Shown: positions 1 through 7,950 of the stretch, one piece after another
How positions within the stretch are numbered: the first letter of the stretch is position 1
How the letters are laid out: the number at the start of each line of letters is the position of its first letter
NCBI GenBank assembly: GCA_947499125.1
Contig: CANMMP010000002.1
Coordinates: forward strand, 186,001-250,000
DNA length: 64,000 nt
Direction: 5' to 3'
DNA from: an uncultured Pontibacter sp.
Lineage (GTDB): Bacteria > Bacteroidota > Bacteroidia > Cytophagales > Hymenobacteraceae
Notes under the pieces: model-generated
Databases searched by the model: none
What the model was told of the DNA's origin: nothing
What the model saw: only the letters and a program-made list of their open reading frames with translations
Program-made: the position numbers and the translations under genes

Positions 1-130
1 TTGCCTATCGTTTTATAGCTGGCTTTGGTGCCCTCACGGCCGGGAGGCCTCGTCTTCGGGCATCGCGCTGTGCGAATCTCTTTTGCTCGTGCCTCGCAAT
101 GCCTGCGGCACCAGATATTCACAAGGCGCT
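1..130. other. GC-rich non-coding patch at left edge
   Basis: This stretch is richer in G+C than the spacer that follows, and I could not find a convincing gene in it on either strand. It may be the edge of a dispersed intergenic repeat or the remains of a gene continuing to the left. Nothing in the window repeats it, so this is only a description. Confidence 0.25.
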
Positions 131-171
131 CAACCCAAAGACTGTGATCTTTCTCATAGCTATAGTTCATG

Positions 172-282
172 TATAGTTTGAAACGATAAGCTTCGAGATT
201 TATCGTGGCTATAGTTCCGTAAGGACAGGTCGCGACCTGTCCACTCTTGGACTGCAACTATAGAACTATAATTCAAACTATA
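172..282. repeat. Nested palindromes, including a perfect 20-bp palindrome
   Basis: The outer arms are TATAGTTTGAA (172-182) and its reverse complement (272-282). Inside lies a perfect 20-bp palindrome at 223-242, GGACAGGTCGCGACCTGTCC. Transcribed from either side it would form a long stem. It lies more than 180 bases beyond the stop codon of the minus-strand nitroreductase gene, so a terminator role is possible but not obvious. It could be a dispersed palindromic unit of the genome. Confidence 0.6.
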
Positions 283-290
283 GCCAAAGC

Positions 291-325
291 CGAAAGTCCC
301 CCTTTGAAGGGGGTGTAGGGGGATG
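291..325 (+). repeat. Single arm of the AGTCCCCCTTTGAAGGGGG repeat family
   Basis: This is one copy of the arm that occurs as inverted pairs near 2980-3170 and 26866-26978. It contains its own small palindrome (CCCCCTTTGAAGGGGG) followed by AGGGGGATG. Here the partner arm is missing, so it looks like a solo or decayed element. Confidence 0.55.
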
Positions 326-470
326 TTAAAACTCCAACTATGAAAATATAGCCAAAGCTACTGCTATTCCTGTCCCTGCCGGGCCAGTTGAGTTTGGAGA
401 CTCGCGCCAGCAAATTAAAAATCACTTGAATCCTTTAATCTTGTAAATCTAAGTTCAGAGAACTTAACCT

Positions 471-1055
471 TTACATCCACACTACCTTTTCACTTAAAGG
501 CGTAGTCCTTTTACCTTTATGAGCAGAATTCTCTGCGTAGCCCAAATACAGTATCCCCAACACAATGTCTTCTTCGCGTAAACGGAGCATTTCTTTCATA
601 GCGGGGTGGTAAGCCATGCCGCCGGAGCCCCAGTAGCTGGCAATTCCTAAGGCTGTAGCACCGAGTAACAGGTTTTGGATGGCGCAGGAGGTAGCCGCGA
701 TCTCTTCCAGTACTGGAATCTTTGGCAAATCGCCGCGGCGCATGTAAGCAACTATAATATGAGAGGCTTTATCACCCATGTGCAGCAACTTCTCATATTT
801 CTCGGGTTGGTACTTTTCTTCCGGAGTCTCCTGTTTGTAAAGTTCGGTGTGCTCCTGGCAGAACAGTGCAACTTTAGCACCAGCATAAACTATAAAACGC
901 CAAGGCTCGGTATGGCCGTGGGTTGGTGCCCAATCAGCAAGCTCCAGTAGCTGGGTTATCTGTTCTGCTGGAATTTTCTGCCCGTTTAGTTTGGGTGGCT
1001 TGGTGGTGCGGCGGGTGCGAATCACCTGGCTTATAGTTGAGAAAAGATCGTTCAT
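471..1055 (-). CDS. Nitroreductase family protein (YdjA-like)
   Basis: A cytosolic flavoprotein of the nitroreductase fold, expected to bind FMN and use NAD(P)H to reduce nitro- or quinone-type acceptors; the natural substrate is not known. The 194 residues are close to E. coli YdjA (183). Visible family marks are the N-terminal Arg cluster (RTRR, residues 13-16) that contacts the FMN phosphate, the block WAPTHGHTEPWRF at 42-54, a Gly/Ser-rich turn in the second half (SYWGSGG) and the late GILYLGY strand. The start is an ATG with no Shine-Dalgarno sequence. The next gene upstream on this strand is the phosphosugar mutase with its own downstream hairpin, so this gene is probably a separate unit. 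Confidence 0.85.
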   Translation of the reverse strand: MNDLFSTISQVIRTRRTTKPPKLNGQKIPAEQITQLLELADWAPTHGHTEPWRFIVYAGAKVALFCQEHTELYKQETPEEKYQPEKYEKLLHMGDKASHIIVAYMRRGDLPKIPVLEEIAATSCAIQNLLLGATALGIASYWGSGGMAYHPAMKEMLRLREEDIVLGILYLGYAENSAHKGKRTTPLSEKVVWM

Positions 1056-1106
1056 ATAATATAAATAAAGATCAGAGGGAAAGGTTTTTTTAAATAGCCT
1101 AAAAGC

Positions 1107-1151
1107 AAATGGCTAAACTACTGAACTATAGTTTCAGCAATTTAGCCATTT
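1107..1151 (-). terminator. Hairpin downstream of the phospho-sugar mutase gene
   Basis: AAATGGCTAAA (1107-1117) and TTTAGCCATTT (1141-1151) are perfect 11-base arms, with a second inner stem around a CTATAG core. It begins 20 bases past the stop codon of the minus-strand mutase gene. The U-run on that strand is weak, so it may be a terminator or an mRNA-end hairpin. Confidence 0.5.
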
Positions 1152-1170
1152 AACAATTCAGCAATTAAGC

Positions 1171-2904
1171 CTACTTCAGTTTCAGATCAACCAGAATCTG
1201 CTCGATCTTAGCATTCAGTTGCTGCTCTACAGCATCGTAATCGTTTTTAGAAGCCAGTGGCTCGTTTACGCTGATGTAGAACTTGATCTTTGGTTCGGTG
1301 CCGGATGGGCGAGCTGAGATCTTACTGCCGTCTTCAGTCAGGTATTGCAGTACGTTAGAGCTCTCTAAACCAAGCTTGCTTTCTTCTCCGGTTACTAAAT
1401 TTTTACGTATGCTTAGTTTATAGTCGCTTACTTCTACCACTTTAGAGCCGGCTATAGTTTGAGGTGGGTTGGCGCGCATGTCGGCCATCATCTGCTGAAT
1501 TTCTTCGGCGCCGCGTTGTCCTTTTTTAGTGAACGATACCAGCTCTTCTTTGTAGAAGTTATATTTGGTATACATCTCCACCATCATCTCAAACAGGCTC
1601 TGGCCATTATCCTTGGCAACAGCAGCCATTTCAGCTATCAGTGCGCAGGCTGAGATGCCGTCTTTATCGCGCACAAAGTCACCGATCATGTAACCGTAGC
1701 TCTCTTCTCCACCGCCAATGTAGGTTTCCTTGCCTTCCAACTCACGGATCTTCTCGGCAATGTATTTAAAGCCAGTCAGGGTTTCGTAGTGCTTTACACC
1801 GTGACTTTCAGCTATATCCTTTATCAGGTCGGTGGTAACGATGGTTTTAACTATAAACTCTTTGCCCGTAAGCTTACCGGCTTTTTGCCAGGCTTGCAGG
1901 AGGTAGTTTATTAAAAGGGCACCGGTCTGGTTACCGTTCAGCAGTTCAAACTCACCTTTCAAGTTCTTAACGGCGATGCCTACGCGGTCCGAGTCCGGGT
2001 CGGTGGCCATTACAATGTCTGCGTCAATTTCACGAGCTTTGTTCAGGGCCAGGGTCATGGCTTCTTTTTCTTCCGGGTTCGGGTAAATTACCGTCGGGAA
2101 GTTGCCATCCGGAGTTGCCTGTTCTTCCACCACTGTTACATTAGTAAAGCCGAAGCGCTTCAGTACTTCCGGCACCAGCGTAATGCCGGTACCGTGTATA
2201 GATGAGTACACTATCTTCAGGTCATGCTGGCGCTTAATGGCCTCATGCGAAACAGACAGGCCCAACACTTTCATAATGTAAGCTTCGTCCATTTCAGGGC
2301 CTAACAGGTGAATGTTGTTAGGCTTTGGCTCAAATTTTACTTCGTCTATACTTGTGATTTTGTTTACTTCGGCGATGATATTCTTGTCGTGTGGGGCGGT
2401 TACCTGTGCGCCGTCGTTCCAGTAAACTTTGTAACCGTTGTACTCTTTCGGGTTATGCGATGCCGTAACTACCACACCACTCTGGCAACCCAAATGGCGG
2501 ATAGCAAACGAAAGCTGTGGGGTAGGGCGAAGGGCCTGGAACAGGTATACTTCAATGTCATTTGCCGAGAAAATATCTGCCGAAATGCGGGCAAAAACAT
2601 CAGAATTATTGCGGCAGTCGTGGGCAATTGCCACTTTTACGCGCTCACCTGGGAAGTTCTGCTTCAGGTAATTGCAAAGACCTTGTGTCGCCATGCCCAG
2701 CGTGTAACGGTTCATGCGGTTGCTGCCCGCCCCCATAATACCGCGCAGTCCGCCCGTGCCAAACTCCAGGTCTTTATAAAAAGCATCTGAAAGCGACTCG
2801 TGCTCGTTGCGTTCCAGTAATCCGTTTATTTCTGTTTTGGTGGCTTCGTCGTAGTTGCCGCTAAGCCAGGCGTTTATTTTTTGTTGTATAGCTGGTTCGA
2901 TCAT
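1171..2904 (-). CDS. Phospho-sugar mutase (phosphoglucomutase/phosphomannomutase)
   Basis: Alpha-D-phosphohexomutase interconverting hexose 1- and 6-phosphates in the cytosol. All four active-site loops are present: TASHNP at 147-152 with phosphoserine Ser149, the Mg-binding loop DPDSDR at 302-307, the sugar-binding loop GGGEESYGY at 397-405, and the phosphate loop RPSGTEPK at 532-539. At 577 residues it matches the PGM2/PgcA-like branch rather than the shorter ManB/GlmM enzymes, so glucose 1-phosphate/glucose 6-phosphate conversion is the likely main activity; mannose specificity cannot be ruled out. It would supply glucose 1-phosphate to glycogen and cell-wall synthesis. It appears monocistronic, with repeats in the spacers on both sides. 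Confidence 0.92.
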   Translation of the reverse strand: MIEPAIQQKINAWLSGNYDEATKTEINGLLERNEHESLSDAFYKDLEFGTGGLRGIMGAGSNRMNRYTLGMATQGLCNYLKQNFPGERVKVAIAHDCRNNSDVFARISADIFSANDIEVYLFQALRPTPQLSFAIRHLGCQSGVVVTASHNPKEYNGYKVYWNDGAQVTAPHDKNIIAEVNKITSIDEVKFEPKPNNIHLLGPEMDEAYIMKVLGLSVSHEAIKRQHDLKIVYSSIHGTGITLVPEVLKRFGFTNVTVVEEQATPDGNFPTVIYPNPEEKEAMTLALNKAREIDADIVMATDPDSDRVGIAVKNLKGEFELLNGNQTGALLINYLLQAWQKAGKLTGKEFIVKTIVTTDLIKDIAESHGVKHYETLTGFKYIAEKIRELEGKETYIGGGEESYGYMIGDFVRDKDGISACALIAEMAAVAKDNGQSLFEMMVEMYTKYNFYKEELVSFTKKGQRGAEEIQQMMADMRANPPQTIAGSKVVEVSDYKLSIRKNLVTGEESKLGLESSNVLQYLTEDGSKISARPSGTEPKIKFYISVNEPLASKNDYDAVEQQLNAKIEQILVDLKLK

Positions 2905-2978
2905 ATTGGTAATCTGAATATGTTATTTCTGTTTTTTAATTTGGAGATGGGCTATAGTTTATAGTATTGCTATAGTTT

Positions 2979-3171
2979 GTCATCCCCCTGCCCCCTTCCA
3001 AGGGGGACATTTTTTGTCATCCTGGAAGGATTTTGTGAGTAAGTAGTAAAGGCTTCCCCCCCTTTTACCAAGTTTCCCCGAGACAAGCCCGGGATCTGTG
3101 ACTTAACAGAATGACAATGATTTTAATACGCATTGCAGAAAGTCCCCCTTGGAAGGGGGCAGGGGGATGAC
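2979..3171. repeat. MITE-like element with inverted arms
   Basis: The left arm (about 2980-3010, reading TCATCCCCCTGCCCCC...) is the reverse complement of the right arm (about 3139-3170, ending GGGGGATGA). Roughly 130 bases lie between, with no open frame. The same arms occur as a tighter pair at 26866-26978 and as a single arm at 291-325. There is no transposase, so if mobile it would be non-autonomous. It fills most of the 410-base spacer between the dioxygenase and mutase genes. Confidence 0.65.
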
Positions 3172-3199
3172 TTTCGCACCACCAGTATCCCCACAAAAA

Positions 3200-3251
3200 A
3201 TCACACCAGCCTTTTGGGTGCCTGCTGCACGACATAAAGAACTGGTGTGAT
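3200..3251 (-). terminator. Long-loop hairpin downstream of hppD
   Basis: ATCACACCAG (3200-3209) and CTGGTGTGAT (3242-3251) are perfect arms around a 32-base loop, 64 bases past the stop codon of the minus-strand dioxygenase gene. There is no strong U-run, so it may act on mRNA stability rather than as a classical terminator. Confidence 0.4.
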
Positions 3252-3314
3252 CTTATAGGTATGGTTAAAGTATCATGCCCGAATATTCACGGGTTTCTAT
3301 ACTTTTAATCAGGC

Positions 3315-4439
3315 TTAAAGGTTACCACGAAGGGCCTGCTCACGCTCGATGGCTTCGAACAAGGCTTTGAAGTTTCCTTTACCGAACGACTTGGCGCCTT
3401 TACGCTGAATGATCTCATAGAATACAGTTGGTCTGTCTTCCACCGGTTTGGTAAAGATCTGCAGCAGATAACCTTCATCGTCGCGGTCTACTAATATGTT
3501 CAGTCTGCGCAGGTCTTCCATGTCTTCGTCGATGTGGCCGATACGCTCGATCAGGTTTTCGTAGTATGTTTCTGGCACACGCAAAAACTCTACACCACGG
3601 CGACGCAGCTCAGCTACTGTATGCAGAATATCGTTGGTTGCAACGGCAATATGCTGCACGCCCGGGCCACGGTAAAACTCCAGGTACTCGTCTATCTGAG
3701 ACTTCTTCTTACCTTCAGCAGGTTCGTTTATCGGGAATTTAATGTAGCCGTTTCCGTTCGATACCACTTTCGACATAAGGGCAGTATATTCGGTGCTGAT
3801 ATCTTCGTCGTCGAAAGTAAGCAGCAGTTTAAAGCCCATTACATCTTCGTAGAACTTCACCCACTCATTCATGCGGCCAAGCTCCACGTTACCAACGCAG
3901 TGGTCTACATACTTCAGGCCGACAGGCTCTACCATAAGCTCCGAAGTGCGCTCCACAAAACCTGGCATAAATACGCCGTTATAGTTCTTGCGCTCTACAA
4001 ATGTGTGAATCGTATCGCCATACGTATGGATAGAAGCTACTTTTACTTCGCCAAACTCGTCGGTTATAGTTTTAGGCTCCATAGCTGGTTTTGCGCCACG
4101 CGCTACCGTGCCACGGAAAGATTCTTCAGCGTCATCAACCCACAAAGCGAGCACTTTTACACCGTCGCCGTGCTGGTGCACATGTCGGGCAATTTCAGAG
4201 TCGGGGTTAATGGCCGTAGTTAATACCAGGCGCACTTTTTCCTGCTGAATAACATAAGAAGCGCGGTCGCGCACACCGGTTTCGGGGCCGGCATAAGCTA
4301 CCAGTTTAAAGCCGAAAGCGGTCTGGTAAAAGTGCGCCGCCTGCTTGGCATTGCCTACATAAAACTCGATATGGTCGGTGCCGTTTAAGGGCAGAATATC
4401 TTTTGTTACAGTTTCCGATGTTAAAGTATTGGTAGTCAT
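3315..4439 (-). CDS. hppD: 4-hydroxyphenylpyruvate dioxygenase
   Basis: Non-haem Fe(II) dioxygenase converting 4-hydroxyphenylpyruvate and O2 to homogentisate and CO2, the second step of tyrosine breakdown. The 374 residues form two vicinal-oxygen-chelate halves (about 20-150 and 173-345). The expected iron ligands are His180 (in VDHCVGN), His263 (in GVQHIA) and Glu342 (in FYEIIQR). The C-terminal helix typical of the family, with FGKGNFKALFEAIE, is present and closes the active site. Other tyrosine-degradation genes (hmgA, fahA) are not in the window. A promoter-like pair of boxes lies just upstream at 4470-4499. Confidence 0.95.
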   Translation of the reverse strand: MTTNTLTSETVTKDILPLNGTDHIEFYVGNAKQAAHFYQTAFGFKLVAYAGPETGVRDRASYVIQQEKVRLVLTTAINPDSEIARHVHQHGDGVKVLALWVDDAEESFRGTVARGAKPAMEPKTITDEFGEVKVASIHTYGDTIHTFVERKNYNGVFMPGFVERTSELMVEPVGLKYVDHCVGNVELGRMNEWVKFYEDVMGFKLLLTFDDEDISTEYTALMSKVVSNGNGYIKFPINEPAEGKKKSQIDEYLEFYRGPGVQHIAVATNDILHTVAELRRRGVEFLRVPETYYENLIERIGHIDEDMEDLRRLNILVDRDDEGYLLQIFTKPVEDRPTVFYEIIQRKGAKSFGKGNFKALFEAIEREQALRGNL

Positions 4440-4469
4440 AGTCTATTGTATGGTTAACTAAGTATTACG

Positions 4470-4499
4470 TAAAAATACGGTTTTTAAAGTTTTAACAAA
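4470..4499 (-). promoter_or_regulatory. Predicted Bacteroidota promoter of hppD
   Basis: On the minus strand a TTTG (plus 4496-4499) is followed after 18 bases by TATTTTTA (plus 4477 to 4470), one base off the TAnnTTTG consensus of the Bacteroidota main sigma factor. The start point would be near 4463, about 24 bases before the ATG. Confidence 0.45.
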
Positions 4500-4588
4500 A
4501 ACCGTTAATGCTATAGTATAAATTATCAACTGTAATGTTTGCAATTGCTGCAGCATGTTTTCAACTTTGTAAAAAACAGAATAAAGCT

Positions 4589-4987
4589 ATGAACGCAGAT
4601 ACGCTGAATAAAGACCTTGTTGCTATACTTGAGAAGAAATCGGAGCTGAACAAGCTGGACTATAACGATGCACGCTACGACGATATTGAAGAAGAGCTGC
4701 ACGATATGGAAGACGATTTTAACGAAGCATATGGCGATGAGCTGGAAGATGTGCTGGAAGATGTGCACGGTAAAATAAAATCTGACGCCGATATACTATT
4801 GCCTACCGCTTATATTGCCAGCTCACTGGACGGGAAAGAACTGGAAGAAGGCGAAGAGAGCGAAGGTGTTTGGGTTGAGTCGGATTCGTTTCCGGGGGTA
4901 GAGATGCGCCTGGTACTGGTTGCTAACCCGCCACGCGTGTTGCTTATACTTTCAGACCAGGAACGCGTACTCTGGACAGCCGAATAG
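4589..4987 (+). CDS. Acidic conserved hypothetical protein
   Basis: I do not recognise a family. From the ATG at 4589 the product is 132 residues; the frame is open upstream to 4535, but the extra 18 residues are Cys-rich and atypical, so the internal ATG is preferred. The N-terminal half is very acidic and helix-prone (DIEEELHDMEDDFNEAY), with heptad-like spacing that could be a coiled coil. The C-terminal half has strand-like segments (VEMRLVLVANPPRVLLIL) and ends VLWTAE. No signal peptide or membrane segment is seen, so it is probably cytosolic. It is divergent from hppD and followed by a good terminator, so it is a single-gene unit. Confidence 0.7.
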   Translation: MNADTLNKDLVAILEKKSELNKLDYNDARYDDIEEELHDMEDDFNEAYGDELEDVLEDVHGKIKSDADILLPTAYIASSLDGKELEEGEESEGVWVESDSFPGVEMRLVLVANPPRVLLILSDQERVLWTAE

Positions 4988-5011
4988 AACTATAAACTAT
5001 AGATTTTATAC

Positions 5012-5061
5012 TTGCCGCACTTGCCAGGGCTTTAAGCCAAGGTGGGTGCGGCAATTTTTTT
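5012..5061 (+). terminator. Rho-independent terminator
   Basis: TTGCCGCAC (5012-5020) pairs with GTGCGGCAA (5046-5054), followed by a run of T to about 5061. It ends the acidic hypothetical gene 25 bases upstream. Confidence 0.8.
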
Positions 5062-5203
5062 ATAGTTGGTTGATGATGGATTCTTGGTATATTGGGTTTA
5101 GTAAATATAAGTAACTGTTAATTAGTAAATAACTTAGCTATAGTTATAATGTAGATAGGCGTATGTTTTCTTCTATCTAGTAGTTGGCGGTAATAACGAA
5201 TTA

Positions 5204-5845
5204 ATGAAAAAAGCATTCTCCATTGTTTTTATACTACTGTTCTTTGTGTCAAAGGGAATTGCTGACTCTCCTCCCTCTTGGACTCCATATAAAGTAGAAT
5301 CTGAAAATGGTAATTTTTTCTCTTGGGTGCGTTTTGGCGACAATGATACCATCAAATCACCTTGGGAACGGAAGTGGGCTTTGGTTGTCTACACAAAAGA
5401 TAGTACTGAGCTTTGGCAACAGCAAATAAGACCAATGGGTTATCCAGAAGGAAAACTGTCTAATGATGGTAAATACTTCTCCTATGTGAACTACTGGTAC
5501 TACTCTGATTCTCCAGTAGTAGAAGTATACAGAAAGGGAAAAGCTCCCATCACAATCACAGGAGATAAATTCAGTATACCTACGCAATTTCTCCAAAAGA
5601 CTTCCTCCCACCAATTATGGTTAGCAGACAAAGGGTACCATTACGCAAATGGAGCCGAGCAGCAGCTAATTATTAACACAAGGGACTCTAATACTTGGTT
5701 AGTAGATCTGGAAACAGGAGAGTTGAAAGTTGAAGGTGTTAGCATGCATTATGTTTATGCCTTTCTGGCTCCTTCCATAATCATTACTTTGTTGTATATT
5801 TTATTTAGGAAAAGAAGTAGAATTACTTCCGCCAACAAAATCTAA
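5204..5845 (+). CDS. Exported/membrane-anchored hypothetical protein
   Basis: Unrecognised protein of 213 residues. Residues 1-20 are a signal peptide (MKKAFSIVFILLFFVSKGIA). The body is rich in aromatic residues and strand-like (WERKWALVVYT, KYFSYVNYWYYS), suggesting a beta-rich extracytoplasmic domain. A single membrane helix near 183-201 (YAFLAPSIIITLLYILF) is followed by the basic tail RKRSR, so the protein is probably held in the inner membrane with its body in the periplasm. It heads a run of three plus-strand genes of unknown function. It contains none of the CTATAG motifs common in neighbouring genes, which may mean a different recent history. Confidence 0.7.
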   Translation: MKKAFSIVFILLFFVSKGIADSPPSWTPYKVESENGNFFSWVRFGDNDTIKSPWERKWALVVYTKDSTELWQQQIRPMGYPEGKLSNDGKYFSYVNYWYYSDSPVVEVYRKGKAPITITGDKFSIPTQFLQKTSSHQLWLADKGYHYANGAEQQLIINTRDSNTWLVDLETGELKVEGVSMHYVYAFLAPSIIITLLYILFRKRSRITSANKI

Positions 5846-5894
5846 ACCACACCAAGGCGTGCTTTAGCCCAGTACGTTGGGTGTGACTAAAATT

Positions 5895-6503
5895 ATGAAA
5901 AAGCTCTTACTTCTTGTGTTTACTATTTCATTCTTGAGTTGCTCTGATTTAAGGGAACTCAATGAAAGGATTTATATAGCACAGAAGGAGCAGATACAGC
6001 AATCTCCTTATGAGAGCGCAAGCCGAATGTCTGTACGAATAGAATCTCAGAGACGGTTTCGCTCAAAAGAATTACCAGAGTTATTAAAAGAGAAGTTGTT
6101 CCAGCAAATTGAATTGACTGACACGCTGCTCATACTTGAAGACTTTGATGAAATATGCTTTAACTGCCCAAGTGTTAGAATGCAGGTGCTGTATCAGGAC
6201 ACGGTTTACTCCATAAGAAGAGAAGTGAAAGGCAGCAGAGTTGACTATAATGCGAAGAAGGTAAAATTCGACTCCTCGCTAAATGACAGCTATCAGTATC
6301 ATGATTACCATGAGCTTGTAGAAATCAAAAATAAAATGAAGCGTAAAGAAGACTGGACATCAAACCCGCTCGAATATGGTTCAGATGGTTGTTTAGACGG
6401 AAACCATACCTTGCTTACGGCTTTATATCCTGAAGGAAAAATAAAAACCATGTATGTTAGGTGCTGGTGGCCTGAATATCAGAGAAGGCATAGAAAAAAA
6501 TAG
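5895..6503 (+). CDS. Hypothetical lipoprotein
   Basis: Unrecognised 202-residue protein. The start at 5895 is chosen over an earlier codon at 5877 because MKKLLLLVFTISFLSCS is a clean lipoprotein signal: basic N-terminus, hydrophobic core and lipobox LSC. After the Cys comes a charged helical stretch (LRELNERIYIAQKEQIQQ) and a mixed domain ending in a basic tail (YQRRHRKK). It lies 49 bases after the previous gene, so the two may be co-transcribed. Probable location is the periplasmic face of a membrane. Confidence 0.65.
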   Translation: MKKLLLLVFTISFLSCSDLRELNERIYIAQKEQIQQSPYESASRMSVRIESQRRFRSKELPELLKEKLFQQIELTDTLLILEDFDEICFNCPSVRMQVLYQDTVYSIRREVKGSRVDYNAKKVKFDSSLNDSYQYHDYHELVEIKNKMKRKEDWTSNPLEYGSDGCLDGNHTLLTALYPEGKIKTMYVRCWWPEYQRRHRKK

Positions 6504-6589
6504 CCTCACCCAACAAAGTGTATAATTAGGCTCCGGCTATGCACAACCTTTACAAAGCTGATAACAGTTTTCCTATAAATCAACAGATA

Positions 6590-7315
6590 ATGAGAAACAT
6601 ACTTTGCCTATTGATAGCAGTAATGCTGATAGGTTGCCAAAACGATACTACGCTTGCACCTGCGAAGTATAAAACCATCATGATCAGATCAATGGGTGAG
6701 GTAGAGACACTCCCTGATATGGCAACTTTTTATATCAACCTGAGCTGCCTGCAAAAGTCTGTTAAAGCTTCGAAGCAATGCCTTGTCGATAAATCCAACG
6801 AACTAAACAGCAAGCTCCTTTCTTTTGGGATAGAGCAGGACGACATCCTGACCACTTCTGTTGACATGAATAAAAGTTATACCTGGCGAAATAACTCTCA
6901 GGTGTTTGAAGGTTATAATAGCTCGACTACTATACATGTTACGCTCCGCGATATAAACAAACTTGACCAGGTTTATACCGAGCTTTTAGAGAACAGAAAT
7001 CTTGACTTAGGTGGTTTAACTTACTCGCACACTAAACTCGATAGTTTAAAAAACGAAGCCTATGTTGATGCTCTAAAAAAAGCAAATACGTTGACAGATA
7101 AACTTTTGGCTGAATTGCCGTCGTCTGACAAGGAGATACTTAAGATCGGTAATGTTGAGATCTCAGCATCTTTGCCTGAGTCGAATCAGATGAGGGCGCA
7201 AGACAGTTATAATTTTGCAGAAGCCGAAATTGCTGTGCAAAACAAATCTATTTCGATAAGCAAAGGCACTGTACTGGTAAATGCTACTTTATTTGTGGAG
7301 TATCAGATAAAGTAA
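6590..7315 (+). CDS. SIMPL domain (DUF541) lipoprotein
   Basis: A periplasmic or outer-membrane lipoprotein with a SIMPL/DUF541 domain. The start at 6590 gives MRNILCLLIAVMLIGC with a lipobox; the frame is open further upstream to 6539 but that adds no signal sequence. SIMPL traits are the early GEVETLPDMATFYINLSC strand, the central helix with KSNELNSKLLSFGIEQDDI then TTSVDMNKSY, and the final VNATLFVEYQ strand. Family members such as E. coli YggE are linked to stress, but the biochemical role is unsettled. It is third in a plus-strand run of exported unknowns and is about 241 residues long, normal for the family. Confidence 0.8.
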   Translation: MRNILCLLIAVMLIGCQNDTTLAPAKYKTIMIRSMGEVETLPDMATFYINLSCLQKSVKASKQCLVDKSNELNSKLLSFGIEQDDILTTSVDMNKSYTWRNNSQVFEGYNSSTTIHVTLRDINKLDQVYTELLENRNLDLGGLTYSHTKLDSLKNEAYVDALKKANTLTDKLLAELPSSDKEILKIGNVEISASLPESNQMRAQDSYNFAEAEIAVQNKSISISKGTVLVNATLFVEYQIK

Positions 7316-7498
7316 AGGCATTACATTTTTTAGCAGAACGAATTATTGCGCTAAAATTAGTGTTAGGGGAGAAGTATCAGATTTGGTACTGGGAAATTTA
7401 GTAGAAATAGCCGTATATTAGTTTCTGCATTTGTAGCTTGCTTTAGTTTAAAAGCGTAGGGTGCAAACGAACTATACCGCACATTAAAACCATACATT

Positions 7499-7858
7499 AT
7501 GAAAATTACCTCGCAGTTAGCAGTGGCAGCTTTATTTTTTGGCCTGATGAGTTGCTCTCCTGATGCTGATAAAGCAGAAACTACAACCGCAAGTACGGCT
7601 CCGGCTACTACAGTACCTGGTGCGCAGCAGGCAACTCCTGCCACAACTGTTGGCTTAAACCCAGAGCATGGTCAGCCCGGCCACCGCTGCGATATTGAAG
7701 TGGGAGCCCCGCTTGATGCGCCTGCTAAGCCGCGCCTGAACGCACCTATAGCACCTACTCCGGGCGCACAAACTGTAGCCCCGGGCACTAACCCGCCTCA
7801 TGGCCAGCCAGGTCACGATTGTGGTATACCTGTTGGTGCTCCGTTAACCCAGAAATAA
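7499..7858 (+). CDS. Lipoprotein with two HGQPGHxC repeats
   Basis: A 119-residue lipoprotein. Residues 1-19 form the signal with lipobox LMSC, then a Thr/Ala/Pro-rich linker. Two near-identical 19-residue units follow at 54-72 and 98-116, each built as N-P-x-HGQPGHxCxIxVGAPL, separated by a Pro/Ala-rich spacer. The conserved His and Cys (HGQPGHRC, HGQPGHDC) suggest metal or haem contact or a recognition peptide, but I know no established function. It is followed by a strong bidirectional terminator. Likely exposed at the outer membrane or in the periplasm. Confidence 0.8.
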   Translation: MKITSQLAVAALFFGLMSCSPDADKAETTTASTAPATTVPGAQQATPATTVGLNPEHGQPGHRCDIEVGAPLDAPAKPRLNAPIAPTPGAQTVAPGTNPPHGQPGHDCGIPVGAPLTQK

Positions 7859-7898
7859 GTATAACCGGTAACTATAAACCGGGAAAAGTATAAAAGCA

Positions 7899-7935
7899 AA
7901 AACGGGCAGTTGATCTTTCAACTGCCCGTTTTTTA
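7899..7935. terminator. Bidirectional terminator
   Basis: AACGGGCAGTTGA and TCAACTGCCCGTT form a 13-bp stem around a 4-base loop, with T on one side and A on the other. It separates the HGQPGH lipoprotein gene (plus) from trpS (minus). Confidence 0.85.
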
Positions 7936-7950
7936 TGGTATCAGGTATAG

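Noticed and set aside
2308-2790. Open frame of 160 codons on the plus strand inside the mutase gene
   Set aside because: It is antisense to a fully motif-supported phospho-sugar mutase and has no recognisable family features.
3534-4223. Open frame of 229 codons on the plus strand inside hppD
   Set aside because: Antisense shadow of a gene with all three iron ligands; no signal of its own.
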